Below, piece after piece: positions 31,380 through 38,892 of a stretch of DNA of 64,000 nucleotides. Every line of letters begins with the position of its first letter. The first letter of the stretch is position 1. The notes beneath the pieces are model-generated. The model was not told where the DNA came from. It saw only the letters and a list, made by a program, of their open reading frames with translations, and made no database searches. Origin of the DNA: an uncultured Pseudoflavonifractor sp. (lineage in GTDB: Bacteria; Bacillota; Clostridia; Oscillospirales; Oscillospiraceae); contig CANSYW010000002.1 of NCBI GenBank assembly GCA_947651395.1, positions 62,001-126,000 of the forward strand, given 5' to 3'. Made by a program: the position numbers and the translations under genes.

Positions 31380-31804
31380 GGGACGGGGTGATCTTCGCCC
31401 TGTGTCTGGGGGCGGCGATATGCGCGGACAGCTTGCCGGTGTCCCTGCTGCTGGCTGTGGCGGCGCTGCTGCTATCCTTCCGGGCGGACAGGCCCAGGAA
31501 GGCCAAAAAGAGACCCGCCGAGCGGGCGGGGAAAGGAGCAAGGGCAATGAGCTATTATCGTACATGTCCCCATTGCGGGGCGCATCTGGATCCCGGCGAG
31601 CTGTGCGACTGCCGAGCCGTCAGCGACAAAGGAGCGCTACGGATCGGGCGTGCCCCTGGCGGGTACTGCCGGGATGTCAGAGGGCAAAAAGAGAGCCGCC
31701 CCGGTGCTACGAACACCAGAGGCGGCGAGGTCGGAAAAGCAACTGCCAAGCGGCTTATTCCTGCCTCTATTTTAGGCTATGCCTGGGGAGGTTGTCAAGG
31801 GTGA
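31376..31804 (+). CDS. Small membrane plus zinc-ribbon protein
   Basis: ATG overlaps the previous stop (ATGA). Residues 1-37 are a two-segment hydrophobic region (VIFALCLGAAICADSLPVSLLLAVAALLLSF), followed by a Lys/Arg stretch. A second in-frame ATG at 31547 with GAAAGGAGC before it begins SYYRTCPHCGAHLDPGELCDC, a zinc ribbon. So this may be one 142-residue protein or a membrane peptide plus a separately started 85-residue zinc protein. The C-terminal 60 residues look unstructured. Confidence 0.55.
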   Translation: MRDGVIFALCLGAAICADSLPVSLLLAVAALLLSFRADRPRKAKKRPAERAGKGARAMSYYRTCPHCGAHLDPGELCDCRAVSDKGALRIGRAPGGYCRDVRGQKESRPGATNTRGGEVGKATAKRLIPASILGYAWGGCQG

Positions 31805-32286
31805 ATTATCAAGGGATCGTTGACCGCCTTCGTCAGAATGAAGATCATTTCATCCGTGTGGGGGACAGCTGGCCCGGCCACGATGGGCCCGCCGTGTCAC
31901 TCTATCCGAATTTGGCCGCCGAGCTGGTGGCGCGGGAATGGCAGATCACCACGCCGTCAAATGCCGCCGGAGTCTCACGGGAGAAAATGACAAGGGTGAT
32001 CGAGGACGGGGCAGAGCTGGAGGAAGAACGGTTGGAAGCGATTGCCCGGCGCATGGAGATCACTATGGGGTATCTCAAGGCGCCTATGCTGGCCTATGTT
32101 GACCCAACCACCAAGAAGGGACGGCGCAAGCGGGCGGTTTTGAAACGGCTGCTTCAGCGGTCAGACACCTTTCAGGGGATCCACACATTCAATGCGCAGG
32201 ACACCCTTGCGGAACTAAAGCGGGGGCAGTGCGTTACCTATGCGGCGTGGAGCTGGGCCTGCTGTTCCACTCAATGGGAAGCGTAG
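31801..32286 (+). CDS. Hypothetical protein with possible HTH (161 aa)
   Basis: GTG overlaps the previous stop (GTGA); the ORF track shows a longer open frame, but the N-terminal part there lacks a ribosome site. A charged first half is followed by SNAAGVSREKMTRVIEDGAELEEERLEAIARRMEITMGYL, which reads like an XRE-type helix-turn-helix, then a basic stretch KKGRRKRAVLKRLLQR. May bind the element's DNA. Function unknown. Confidence 0.6.
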   Translation: MNYQGIVDRLRQNEDHFIRVGDSWPGHDGPAVSLYPNLAAELVAREWQITTPSNAAGVSREKMTRVIEDGAELEEERLEAIARRMEITMGYLKAPMLAYVDPTTKKGRRKRAVLKRLLQRSDTFQGIHTFNAQDTLAELKRGQCVTYAAWSWACCSTQWEA

Positions 32287-32298
32287 GGGGTGGGAAAG

Positions 32299-32928
32299 AT
32301 GAGCAGCAACACGCCGGAATATAGCCGGGCCTATTATCAGGCCCACAGGGAAAAGACCGTCGAGCGGGTGAGGGCCTGGAGGCAGGCAAACCCGGAGAAG
32401 GTGCGGGAGGCGGCCCGGAAGAGCGTCAGGAAGTGGAGGGACGCCCACCCGGAGGAGGCAGCAAAAAAAGACGCGGCGAACTACCGGCGGCGGGCCATGG
32501 ACAAGGTGAAGCGGATCCTGGAGGCGAACTTCACCGGGGGCGGCTACCTCCTCACCCTGGACTTTACCGGGCTGAGTTTCCGGCCCGCCCGCTCGGTGAT
32601 GCGGTCAGAGGCAGAGCGGATGATCCGGAGGCTGAGAGCTGACGACAGGGGAGCGGGGGAGGAACTGCGGTACATATACGCCGCCGATCTGGCGGAGGGG
32701 CCGGTGGTGCGCCTGCTGGTCAATGAGGGCGGGCTGGACTTCGCCCAGGGCCCGGAGGGGGCCCTTGACCGGGTGGCGCGGCTGTGGCAGGTCGGCGGGG
32801 TGCATATCGTCCATGCGGACAGGGCCAACGGCTGGGGCGGGCTGCTGGAGCTTCTGACGCCGGGCACGGCGGCGGGTGGCCGGAGCTGGACACGCTCCCG
32901 CAATATGCGGGAACCGATGGAAGACTGA
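32299..32928 (+). CDS. Rep-like protein with HUH and tyrosine motifs lost (inactive paralogue)
   Basis: 209 residues from ATG 32299 after GGGGGTGGG; GTG 32290 is an alternative. Residues 5-70 form basic repeats of the type RxWRxANPEKVRE. From about residue 75 it aligns with the next gene: ANFTGGGYLLTLDFTG with TNFTWRDLVATLTYRD, EELRYIYAAD with VDLRYIYVTE, RLWQVGG with SLWSYGD, and SWTRSRNMREP with MWTPSRNLKKP. The downstream HHH metal motif corresponds here to GPVVRLL, and the Y-L-S-K catalytic segment to L-L-E-L, so nicking activity should be absent. Probably a DNA-binding partner or regulator of the active Rep. Confidence 0.72.
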   Translation: MSSNTPEYSRAYYQAHREKTVERVRAWRQANPEKVREAARKSVRKWRDAHPEEAAKKDAANYRRRAMDKVKRILEANFTGGGYLLTLDFTGLSFRPARSVMRSEAERMIRRLRADDRGAGEELRYIYAADLAEGPVVRLLVNEGGLDFAQGPEGALDRVARLWQVGGVHIVHADRANGWGGLLELLTPGTAAGGRSWTRSRNMREPMED

Positions 32929-32992
32929 AGAGCTGGGGCGGGGACAACACCCGCCCCGGCTTTGCCGTATCTATACGAGAGGACGGGGAAGC

Positions 32993-33727
32993 GTGGCAAA
33001 ACGGAAGAAGACTATCATATCGGGGCCTATTGTGGAAGCGGTGATCTACACGCCACCGGAGCCCAGGGACGGCCCCAGGGCGCGGGCGGAGAAGTCCAGA
33101 ATGACCACGGCGGCCCAGAAGGCGATCAATGACAACTGCGCCAGGCGGAGGCTGTCACGGCTGATCTCCACAAACTTCACATGGCGGGATCTCGTTGCCA
33201 CGCTGACATACCGGGACGGAAGCTTACCGGCCAACCGCAAGGAGGCGCGGAAGCTGATGCGGGCCTTCCTGCGGAAGCTGAGAGAGGTCAGGCGGCGGCG
33301 GGGCGTCGATCTCAGATATATCTACGTCACAGAGGACAAGCACGGGGAAGGGCGCCTCCACCATCATCTGATCCTCAACGCCACGGGGGAGGACGTGGAA
33401 GAGCTGCGGAGCCTGTGGAGCTATGGGGACATTGTAGACGTCCAGTATGTAGGCAAGCACGACTTTGACGGCTGGGCGGTCTATCTGAGCAAGGAGGCGG
33501 GAGACCGGCCCAACGGGGCCCAGATGTGGACGCCTTCCCGGAACCTGAAGAAGCCCATTGTGAAATATGAGTATGTGCCCAGCGACACCACCTTGACGCC
33601 TCCACCCGGAGCCCTTCCCCTTGACCGGAAGGAGGGAGGAGGCTTATACGGGAGCTTCTGCTATATCCGTTACCGTCTGCGGGATAACGGGGGCGGCGGA
33701 GGCTTCCCGATGTACCTTGACAACTGA
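32993..33727 (+). CDS. Rolling-circle replication initiator (HUH endonuclease)
   Basis: 244 residues from GTG 32993, nine bases after GAGAGGA; the ORF track start is 39 codons too early. The Rep core: LRYIYVTEDKHGEGRLHHHLILN with the metal-binding HHH at 123-125 and WAVYLSKEAGD with catalytic Y164 and K167, one tyrosine, as in REP_ORF2/G2P-like initiators. It should nick one strand at an origin and start rolling-circle replication. The likely origin is the non-coding right end. Follows its inactive paralogue by 64 bases. Confidence 0.82.
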   Translation: MAKRKKTIISGPIVEAVIYTPPEPRDGPRARAEKSRMTTAAQKAINDNCARRRLSRLISTNFTWRDLVATLTYRDGSLPANRKEARKLMRAFLRKLREVRRRRGVDLRYIYVTEDKHGEGRLHHHLILNATGEDVEELRSLWSYGDIVDVQYVGKHDFDGWAVYLSKEAGDRPNGAQMWTPSRNLKKPIVKYEYVPSDTTLTPPPGALPLDRKEGGGLYGSFCYIRYRLRDNGGGGGFPMYLDN

Positions 33728-33878
33728 ACACCGAGCGGGAGAAGGAGAGAAGGCCCCCTCCTATCAGGCTTGTACGTGACTATATCTTTGGAACACGCCC
33801 GGAGAAAATGAGGAAAACGGCGGACAGCCAGGAAGAAAACATGGTAAAATCAGAGCAACAGGAAAGGCGGTGGTCAAC

Positions 33879-34127
33879 ATGCCGTTGATGATCCAGACAA
33901 AGGCCGACGAGACCGGGAAGGAGTGGCTGAGATGCCCGTTTTGCAGGCGGAAACTGCTACGGCTGGAAGAGGACAGCGAGGCCCGAGGCGTCGGGCTGTG
34001 GTGCGTGCGCTGTAAATGCGAGCTGGAAATGGACGTTACGCCCGGTGAGAATGGGCATGAAGTCACAGTCAAACGGGCCTTGCGGAGGGTGGAAAGGGAG
34101 GCTTTTTGTTCGGATTTTGGGGGGTGA
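33879..34127 (+). CDS. Com-like zinc-finger protein (82 aa)
   Basis: ATG 33879 is preceded by GGAAAGG; a GTG three codons earlier is also possible. CPFCRRKLLRLEEDSEARG and WCVRCKCELEM give two CxxC pairs, as in Mu Com-like and related phage zinc-ribbon proteins. Separated from rep by 151 bases that include a weak TGG-TAAAAT extended -10, so it may have its own promoter. Function unknown. Confidence 0.65.
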   Translation: MPLMIQTKADETGKEWLRCPFCRRKLLRLEEDSEARGVGLWCVRCKCELEMDVTPGENGHEVTVKRALRRVEREAFCSDFGG

Positions 34128-34437
34128 AACTGCCAGGAGGCTACGTGTCGCCCGTGTGCCCGTGTGCTTGCGCTATGCGGGCGAGGAATGGGGCCAAGCC
34201 CAACGGCGGCAAGGGCTACACCCCTCTTCAAAAAGTTTGAAGGCGAGGGTTGAAAAGACCCCGTTGCCCCTCGCGTGTGAGAAAAATTCCCACATCACGC
34301 CCCGGAAAGGCGGGAAAATCCGGGGAATTTTTACCGGGCTTTCGGGCTGTGGGCCGGGAACGCTTGGGCGTGCGAACAAGACACCACGCGCCCACGCGGG
34401 CGCGGCCCCTACGGGGCAGACCCCTCCCCCCCGGTCG

Positions 34438-34498
34438 AAAAGTTTAGACTTTGGGCCGGGAGACCGCATAGCCCCCTTCGTGAGAGATTTTTTCCCCA
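34438..34498. repeat. 61-bp direct repeat, copy 1
   Basis: Identical to 35077-35137. It includes GTTTAGACTTTGGGCC and ends GAGAGATTTTTTCCCCA. The 25 bases before each copy are also similar (GGGGCAGACCC...). Confidence 0.85.
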
Positions 34499-34545
34499 AA
34501 TGGCGGAAAGGGCGAGGGTGTCTGATTTGGACACCGGCGACAGCG

Positions 34546-34714
34546 ACCGGGCGGAGCTTACCCAGGCCGCAGCGGCCCGCCCGCTCGGTGGTGATCTCCT
34601 TGGCGTCGGTCACCGGCCCGCCGCCTGGATCCTGACGACGGCCACCGGCCCAGCTGGGGAGCTGGCCGGGGTGATCCCCGCGTCCAGGGCGGCGCTGAAG
34701 GCGGCAGGGAGGCC
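34546..34714. repeat. 169-bp direct repeat, copy 1
   Basis: Identical by eye to 34878-35046 over 169 bases (offset 332). A diverged third copy lies at the opposite end (27699-27816). Confidence 0.88.
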
Positions 34715-34877
34715 GACCATCGACCGGGGCCCTGTGGATGGCCCTACGGCCTCGCCCACGCCCTTCCGGGGGAGGAGCAGGCCCACCAAGCACCGGGAGC
34801 ACGTAGACACCAACCGGCCCGCCACGGCCACGCTGGCCGCCCACTGGGCCCAGCTGACGCCGCCACCGGCGACGGTC

Positions 34878-35046
34878 ACCGGGCGGAGCTTACCCAGGCC
34901 GCAGCGGCCCGCCCGCTCGGTGGTGATCTCCTTGGCGTCGGTCACCGGCCCGCCGCCTGGATCCTGACGACGGCCACCGGCCCAGCTGGGGAGCTGGCCG
35001 GGGTGATCCCCGCGTCCAGGGCGGCGCTGAAGGCGGCAGGGAGGCC
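34878..35046. repeat. 169-bp direct repeat, copy 2
   Basis: See copy 1. The 163 bases between the two copies are unique. Confidence 0.88.
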
Positions 35047-35076
35047 CGGAGGGGCAGACCCATCCCACCGGGTCAA

Positions 35077-35137
35077 AAAAGTTTAGACTTTGGGCCGGGA
35101 GACCGCATAGCCCCCTTCGTGAGAGATTTTTTCCCCA
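35077..35137. repeat. 61-bp direct repeat, copy 2
   Basis: Identical to 34438-34498. The order across the right end is therefore 61-bp, 169-bp, unique, 169-bp, 61-bp, all in direct orientation. Confidence 0.85.
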
Positions 35138-35153
35138 TATGGATGAAAAAATG

Positions 35154-35187
35154 GGAGTGTCCCCAAGCTGGGACGCTCCTATTTTTT
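35154..35187 (+). terminator. Terminator at the right end of the element
   Basis: GGAGTGTCCC (35154-35163) pairs with GGGACGCTCC (35170-35179), one G-U, followed by TATTTTTT. Insulates the flanking host gene from element transcription. Confidence 0.8.
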
Positions 35188-35197
35188 GAGACCAAAA

Positions 35198-35221
35198 GTT
35201 TTCCCTTTAGTTTTCCCTTTA
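35198..35221. repeat. Right 24-bp terminal repeat (two 12-bp units)
   Basis: Exact copy of 27626-27649, same orientation. Confidence 0.7.
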
Positions 35222-35324
35222 GCGCTTCAAAAAAAGCCCGCAGAAAAGTGGAAGGAATTAGAAGGAAATGCGGGAAAACGTTGGGAAATAAGGAAAAAGG
35301 TTAAAGACCGGGAAGAACTGGGCG

Positions 35325-35344
35325 AATTACAAAATAATAACAGT
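35325..35344. repeat. Candidate attR core
   Basis: AATTACAAAATAATAACAGT, 18/20 identical to the left copy. The promoter of the next host gene begins 14 bases further on and is intact. Confidence 0.5.
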
Positions 35345-35357
35345 TGCGCCAAGAACA

Positions 35358-35386
35358 TTGACGATGCCGCCCGAAACGTGTAAAAT
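35358..35386 (+). promoter_or_regulatory. Promoter of the zinc-ribbon/BIG2 gene
   Basis: TTGACG (35358-35363), 17 bases, TAAAAT (35381-35386). Confidence 0.7.
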
Positions 35387-35437
35387 AAGGGGTACCCTTG
35401 TTGAGCAAAGGTAGAAATCCGAAACGGAGGGAACGCC

Positions 35438-36484
35438 ATGGCACGGCGCGGCACAAAGAACGACCTTGTCAAATGCGAATACTGCGGAGAGATGTACTCC
35501 GTCACTTATAAGCACTGCCCCTTCTGCAATGAGGACGGCACCGGACGTTGGGACGATCCGGAGACCCGGGAAGAGGAGTACTACAACAACAGAGGGGGAC
35601 ATACCGGCGGCAAGCGTCTGGCCGGCGGCAGCCGGCGGGGCGGCGGGCCCGGAGTGGGCGCCGTGATCGGCGGGATCGTCTCCCTGGCGCTGATCATCGC
35701 GGCGGTGTGTATCGTCATCTCTCTGGCCAAGTCCTTCCTAGGGGAGAAGAAGCCCCCCCAGCCCGCGGAGAGCACCCTTCCCACGGCATCGGCCGACATA
35801 GTGCCCTCCGCCGATCCGGTGACGCCCACCGGGGAGCCCGTGATCCCCAGCGCCGATCCCACGGTACCCTCCGCCGAGCCGGTAGTACCCTCCGCTCCTC
35901 CGGCCCCTCAGGTGACCACTCCCTCGGTGGATCTGATCGCGCCCACCAGCTTTAAGCTGAGCAAATCGGACATCACCCTGGATCATGTGGGGGAGGTCTA
36001 CAAATTTAAAGTTACTTACGCCCCCGACGGCGCCAGGGGGGATATCTCCTGGAAGTCCAGCAATCCCAACGTGGCCTCCATCTCCTGGGACGGCACGGTG
36101 ACAGCGGTCTCCTCCGGTACCGTCACCATCACCGCCACGGTGGTGGGCGCGGGGGAGAAGAGCTGTATCGTGCGCTGCAACTTTAAGGAAGGCGGCGGCA
36201 CCACCACGACAACGACCACTACCACCGATCCCGCCCCCTCTTCGGCCCCCAGCGGTTCCAATCTGAAGCTGAGCCGATCTGACTTTACCCTGTCCTCTGT
36301 GGGGGACAGCTGGCGGCTGGTGGTATCGGGTACCAGCTCCGCCGTGACCTGGGCCTCCACCAAACCCGAGGTGGCCACCGTCTCCGGCGACGGCACCGTC
36401 ACCGCCGTGAGCAAGGGCACCTGCAAGGTCACCGCCACCGTGGACGGCGTCACCCTGGAGTGCATCGTGCGCTGCACCTTCTGA
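35438..36484 (+). CDS. Zinc-ribbon membrane protein with two extracellular BIG2 domains
   Basis: 348 residues. A cytoplasmic zinc ribbon (CEYC at about 13-16 and CPFC at about 27-30), one membrane helix (about 72-98, GAVIGGIVSLALIIAAVCIVI), and a Pro/Ser-rich linker with SADP-type repeats. Two BIG2 (Ig-like) domains follow (about 170-248 and 275-348), each with the W-x-S-(S/T)-(N/K)-P-x-V-A and G-T-V-T-A-V-S motifs. A run of nine Thr separates them. Likely senses or binds something at the cell surface; no enzymatic domain. Monocistronic. Confidence 0.82.
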   Translation: MARRGTKNDLVKCEYCGEMYSVTYKHCPFCNEDGTGRWDDPETREEEYYNNRGGHTGGKRLAGGSRRGGGPGVGAVIGGIVSLALIIAAVCIVISLAKSFLGEKKPPQPAESTLPTASADIVPSADPVTPTGEPVIPSADPTVPSAEPVVPSAPPAPQVTTPSVDLIAPTSFKLSKSDITLDHVGEVYKFKVTYAPDGARGDISWKSSNPNVASISWDGTVTAVSSGTVTITATVVGAGEKSCIVRCNFKEGGGTTTTTTTTTDPAPSSAPSGSNLKLSRSDFTLSSVGDSWRLVVSGTSSAVTWASTKPEVATVSGDGTVTAVSKGTCKVTATVDGVTLECIVRCTF

Positions 36485-36499
36485 ACAGTACATCAAGCG

Positions 36500-36541
36500 A
36501 AAAAAGCTCCGGCCCTCCGTAAGGGGGCCGGAGCTTTTTTG
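36500..36541 (+). terminator. Terminator
   Basis: AAAAAGCTCCGGCCC pairs with GGGCCGGAGCTTTTT across a loop of nine to ten bases; ends in TTTTTT. Confidence 0.92.
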
Positions 36542-36753
36542 TGCGAATGAGGCAAAATGACGGCGGGGTGACATAAAACCGGCGGTTATCTGTGTATCTT
36601 GCTCAAAAAATGGAATTTTCACAAATAACAGCAGTTTTGTCCAGTGGATATTCAGACTTGCGTTTTGTAAAATATAGTCATAGCACCTGCCGAAGCTGTC
36701 TCTTGTTTTGGCGAAAACCACGACCTGCATTTTTGTAAGGAGGAGTACATCGT

Positions 36754-38172
36754 ATGAAAAAGCGTATTCTCGCGTTGACCCTGTCCCTGGCCATGACGGC
36801 CGGTCTGCTCGCCGGCTGCGGCGGCGACAACAATCCCCCGGCGGAGAGTAAGGCGGCCGATCCCGCCCCGGCTCAGTCCCAGGCGGCCGATCCCGCTCCC
36901 GCCACCCCCGACACCTCCAACATGAGCGAGGTGCAGAAGATCATTGCCGAGGCCGAGACCATGAGCTGGGAAGACCTGGCCAAAAAGGCCATTGAGGAGT
37001 CCAACGGCAAGACCTTCTTCGGCGTGGGCAACTCCAGCCGCGGCAAGTCTGCCCTGCCCCTGTTCATCGAGGCTCTGCAGGCCATCGACTCGGGCTACAA
37101 CATGGAGTTCGAGTGGCAGCAGCCCAAGAACAACAAGATCTTCGACCAGCTCACCGCCGACTCCCTGAAGCCTGAGGGCACCTTCGCCATGACCCTCATC
37201 CAGGACGGCAACCAGATCGAGAGCAAGATGGTGCAGACCGGCATCCTGGATACCTTTATCCCCAAGGAGTGGGCCGAGGCCAACGGCACCACCGCCGACG
37301 CCTATGACGGCTTCCTGCCCCTGCAGACCCTGAACAAGGTCTTTATGTACAACAACACCGGCTCCAAGACCTACGACAACTGCTGGGACTTCGTGGCCGA
37401 GGGCGAGCACGGCCTGTACATGGATATCGACTCCGAGATCGTGGGCAAGAACTTCCTGTACATGCTTACCGAGGATACTTACGCCGGCTGGCTCAAGGAG
37501 GCCTTTGACGCCCTGAGCGCTGAGGAGCAGGCCTACTTCCAGCCCGTCATCAATGAGATGAAGTCCGAGGCCGAGGATCTGGGCCTGGGCGCCAACGGCG
37601 CTTATGCTCTGGCCTGGATCAAGCTGTGGGTGGAGTCCTACAACGCCCAGACCGACGACGGCCCCATCTGCAACACCCTGGTGGACAAATCCGCCACCGA
37701 TCAGTTCGGCCTGCTGGTGTACTCCAAGCTGCGCTCCGTGGAGGAGTCCAGCTCCGTATCCGTCAACAACATCAACGTGGCGGCCTATGACGACGGCTAC
37801 ACCGGCATCGGCGGCTACGGCTACTGCCACTACCTCTTTGTCACCGACAACAGCCCCCTGCCCTGGACTGCCTGCGCCTTCATCCGCTACATGACCTGCG
37901 ATGTGGACGGCTTCTCCGCCTGGGGCAAGGACATGGGCGGCTACTCCTCCAACCCCACCGTGGCCGAGGGCACCGAGGCTAAGTACGGCCACTCCAAGGG
38001 CGGCATGGCTGAGGACGGCACCACCGTTCAGTTCGAGGCCAAGAACGACCGTGGCTACGACTGGTGGACCGGCGAGGGCAAGCTGGTTCTGGAGGATCCC
38101 GAGTACTGCGCCGACGTGGCCTTTACCGTGGGCTCCTGGATCGAGATGCTGACCAAGTATTCCGCGGGCTGA
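36754..38172 (+). CDS. Extracellular solute-binding lipoprotein 1 (Fbp/Pot-type)
   Basis: 472 residues with a lipoprotein signal (lipobox LLAGC, mature Cys about residue 21) and a linker of two PADPAPAQSQ-like repeats. The binding-protein fold is of the iron/2-aminoethylphosphonate/polyamine cluster, judged from the downstream fused permease. No classical iron-binding Tyr pair is obvious. Near-duplicate of the gene at 38893. Precedes the permease and ATPase. RBS AAGGAGG ten bases before ATG. Confidence 0.8.
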   Translation: MKKRILALTLSLAMTAGLLAGCGGDNNPPAESKAADPAPAQSQAADPAPATPDTSNMSEVQKIIAEAETMSWEDLAKKAIEESNGKTFFGVGNSSRGKSALPLFIEALQAIDSGYNMEFEWQQPKNNKIFDQLTADSLKPEGTFAMTLIQDGNQIESKMVQTGILDTFIPKEWAEANGTTADAYDGFLPLQTLNKVFMYNNTGSKTYDNCWDFVAEGEHGLYMDIDSEIVGKNFLYMLTEDTYAGWLKEAFDALSAEEQAYFQPVINEMKSEAEDLGLGANGAYALAWIKLWVESYNAQTDDGPICNTLVDKSATDQFGLLVYSKLRSVEESSSVSVNNINVAAYDDGYTGIGGYGYCHYLFVTDNSPLPWTACAFIRYMTCDVDGFSAWGKDMGGYSSNPTVAEGTEAKYGHSKGGMAEDGTTVQFEAKNDRGYDWWTGEGKLVLEDPEYCADVAFTVGSWIEMLTKYSAG

Positions 38173-38188
38173 TTTAAGCATAGCCTAT

Positions 38189-38218
38189 CTGCCCCGGCAC
38201 GATTTCGTGCCGGGGCAG
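38189..38218 (+). repeat. Intergenic hairpin without U-tract
   Basis: CTGCCCCGGCACGA pairs with TCGTGCCGGGGCAG almost without a loop; followed by TAGC. Likely protects the 3' end of the binding-protein mRNA rather than terminating it. Confidence 0.55.
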
Positions 38219-38238
38219 TAGCTAAAAGGGGAATTTTC

Positions 38239-38850
38239 ATGATCAAAAATGTAATTTTTGACGTGGGCGGCGTGCTCATGGACTTTGACACTGGAGCCCT
38301 GTGCCGGGCGCTGACCGAGAACGAGGCGGACGCCCAGCTCCTCGACGCGGAGACCTTTGGTCACCCGGACTGGATCTCTTTGGATCGGGGCGTGCCGGAG
38401 ACGGCGGTGCTGGCTGGGTTTCAGTCGCACCTGCCCCAGCGCCTGCATGCCGCCGCCGCCGAGCTGCTCAAGCGTTGGGATGAGTGGCTGACGCCGGAGA
38501 AGGATATCAATGCTCTGGCTTTGGAGCTGGATGCCATGGGGATCCAGGTGTATATCCTTTCCAACACCTCTCCGGAGTTTTACCGCTTCAGCAAACGGAT
38601 CCCGGCCTGGCCGGTGGTGAAGGGCTGCATCCTCTCCTTTGAGGAGAAGCTCCTGAAGCCTGATCCGGAGATCTACCGCCGCCTGTTGTCCAGGTTCGGA
38701 CTGGCTCCGGGGGAAAGCTTCTTTGTGGATGACAACCATTTGAATATCGAGGCTGCCAAGTGGTGCGGCCTGAAAGGGGAGCTCTACCGGCACGATATCG
38801 TGCGCCTGCGGGCGAGCCTGCGGGCCGAAGGGGTAGAGGTAAAACCCTGA
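38239..38850 (+). CDS. HAD-family hydrolase
   Basis: 203 residues. Motif I NVIFDVGGVLMDFD has the Asp nucleophile, but the second acidic residue is replaced (DVGGV rather than DxDGT), as is common in the HAD-IA YihX-like branch. Motif II ILSNTS, motif III Lys in KPDPEIYRRLL, and motif IV FFVDDNHLNIEAA are present. Probably a phosphatase for a small phosphorylated metabolite. Sits between two duplicated binding-protein genes, so it was likely present before or trapped during the duplication. Confidence 0.82.
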   Translation: MIKNVIFDVGGVLMDFDTGALCRALTENEADAQLLDAETFGHPDWISLDRGVPETAVLAGFQSHLPQRLHAAAAELLKRWDEWLTPEKDINALALELDAMGIQVYILSNTSPEFYRFSKRIPAWPVVKGCILSFEEKLLKPDPEIYRRLLSRFGLAPGESFFVDDNHLNIEAAKWCGLKGELYRHDIVRLRASLRAEGVEVKP

Positions 38851-38892
38851 AACATAGCAAAGAACTGCTTTTAATAACAGAAGGGAGATCAT

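Larger units (their letters stand above)
34128..35151. other. Repeat-rich non-coding right end, candidate replication origin
   Basis: About 1 kb, GC-rich, with no convincing gene; open frames here are shared by all reading frames because of the repeats. It contains hairpins CTTCAAA/TTTGAAG (34226-34242) and CGCGCCC/GGGCGCG (34387-34404), a 61-bp repeat present twice, and a 169-bp repeat present twice. A rolling-circle Rep gene just upstream makes a double- or single-strand origin likely here, but I cannot identify a nick site. Confidence 0.5.
27543..35344. mobile_element. Integrated 7.8-kb element with tyrosine integrase and rolling-circle Rep genes
   Basis: The boundaries are supported by a 20-bp near-identical direct repeat (18/20) at 27543-27562 and 35325-35344 and by a perfect 24-bp direct repeat just inside them. 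Contents: leftward integrase at the left end, type I toxin locus, XRE repressor and operator region, rightward operon of small genes, inactive and active Rep-like genes, a zinc-ribbon gene and a repeat-rich non-coding right end. No relaxase, conjugation, capsid or terminase gene is seen. It is best described as an integrated plasmid-like or satellite element. Host genes on both sides look intact. Confidence 0.8.

Noticed and set aside
34173-34844. 223-codon leftward ORF in the right-end repeats
   Set aside because: Same reason; composition R/G/P-rich, no domain. A conserved peptide with 27556-28200 simply reflects the shared repeat.
34500-34967. 155-codon ORF in the right-end repeats
   Set aside because: Open only because the repeated DNA is GC-rich; similar peptides appear in several frames and on both strands, with no ribosome site.
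27545-35437. CRISPR array in the repeat-rich element
   Set aside because: Repeats are long, few and not regularly spaced; no cas genes.
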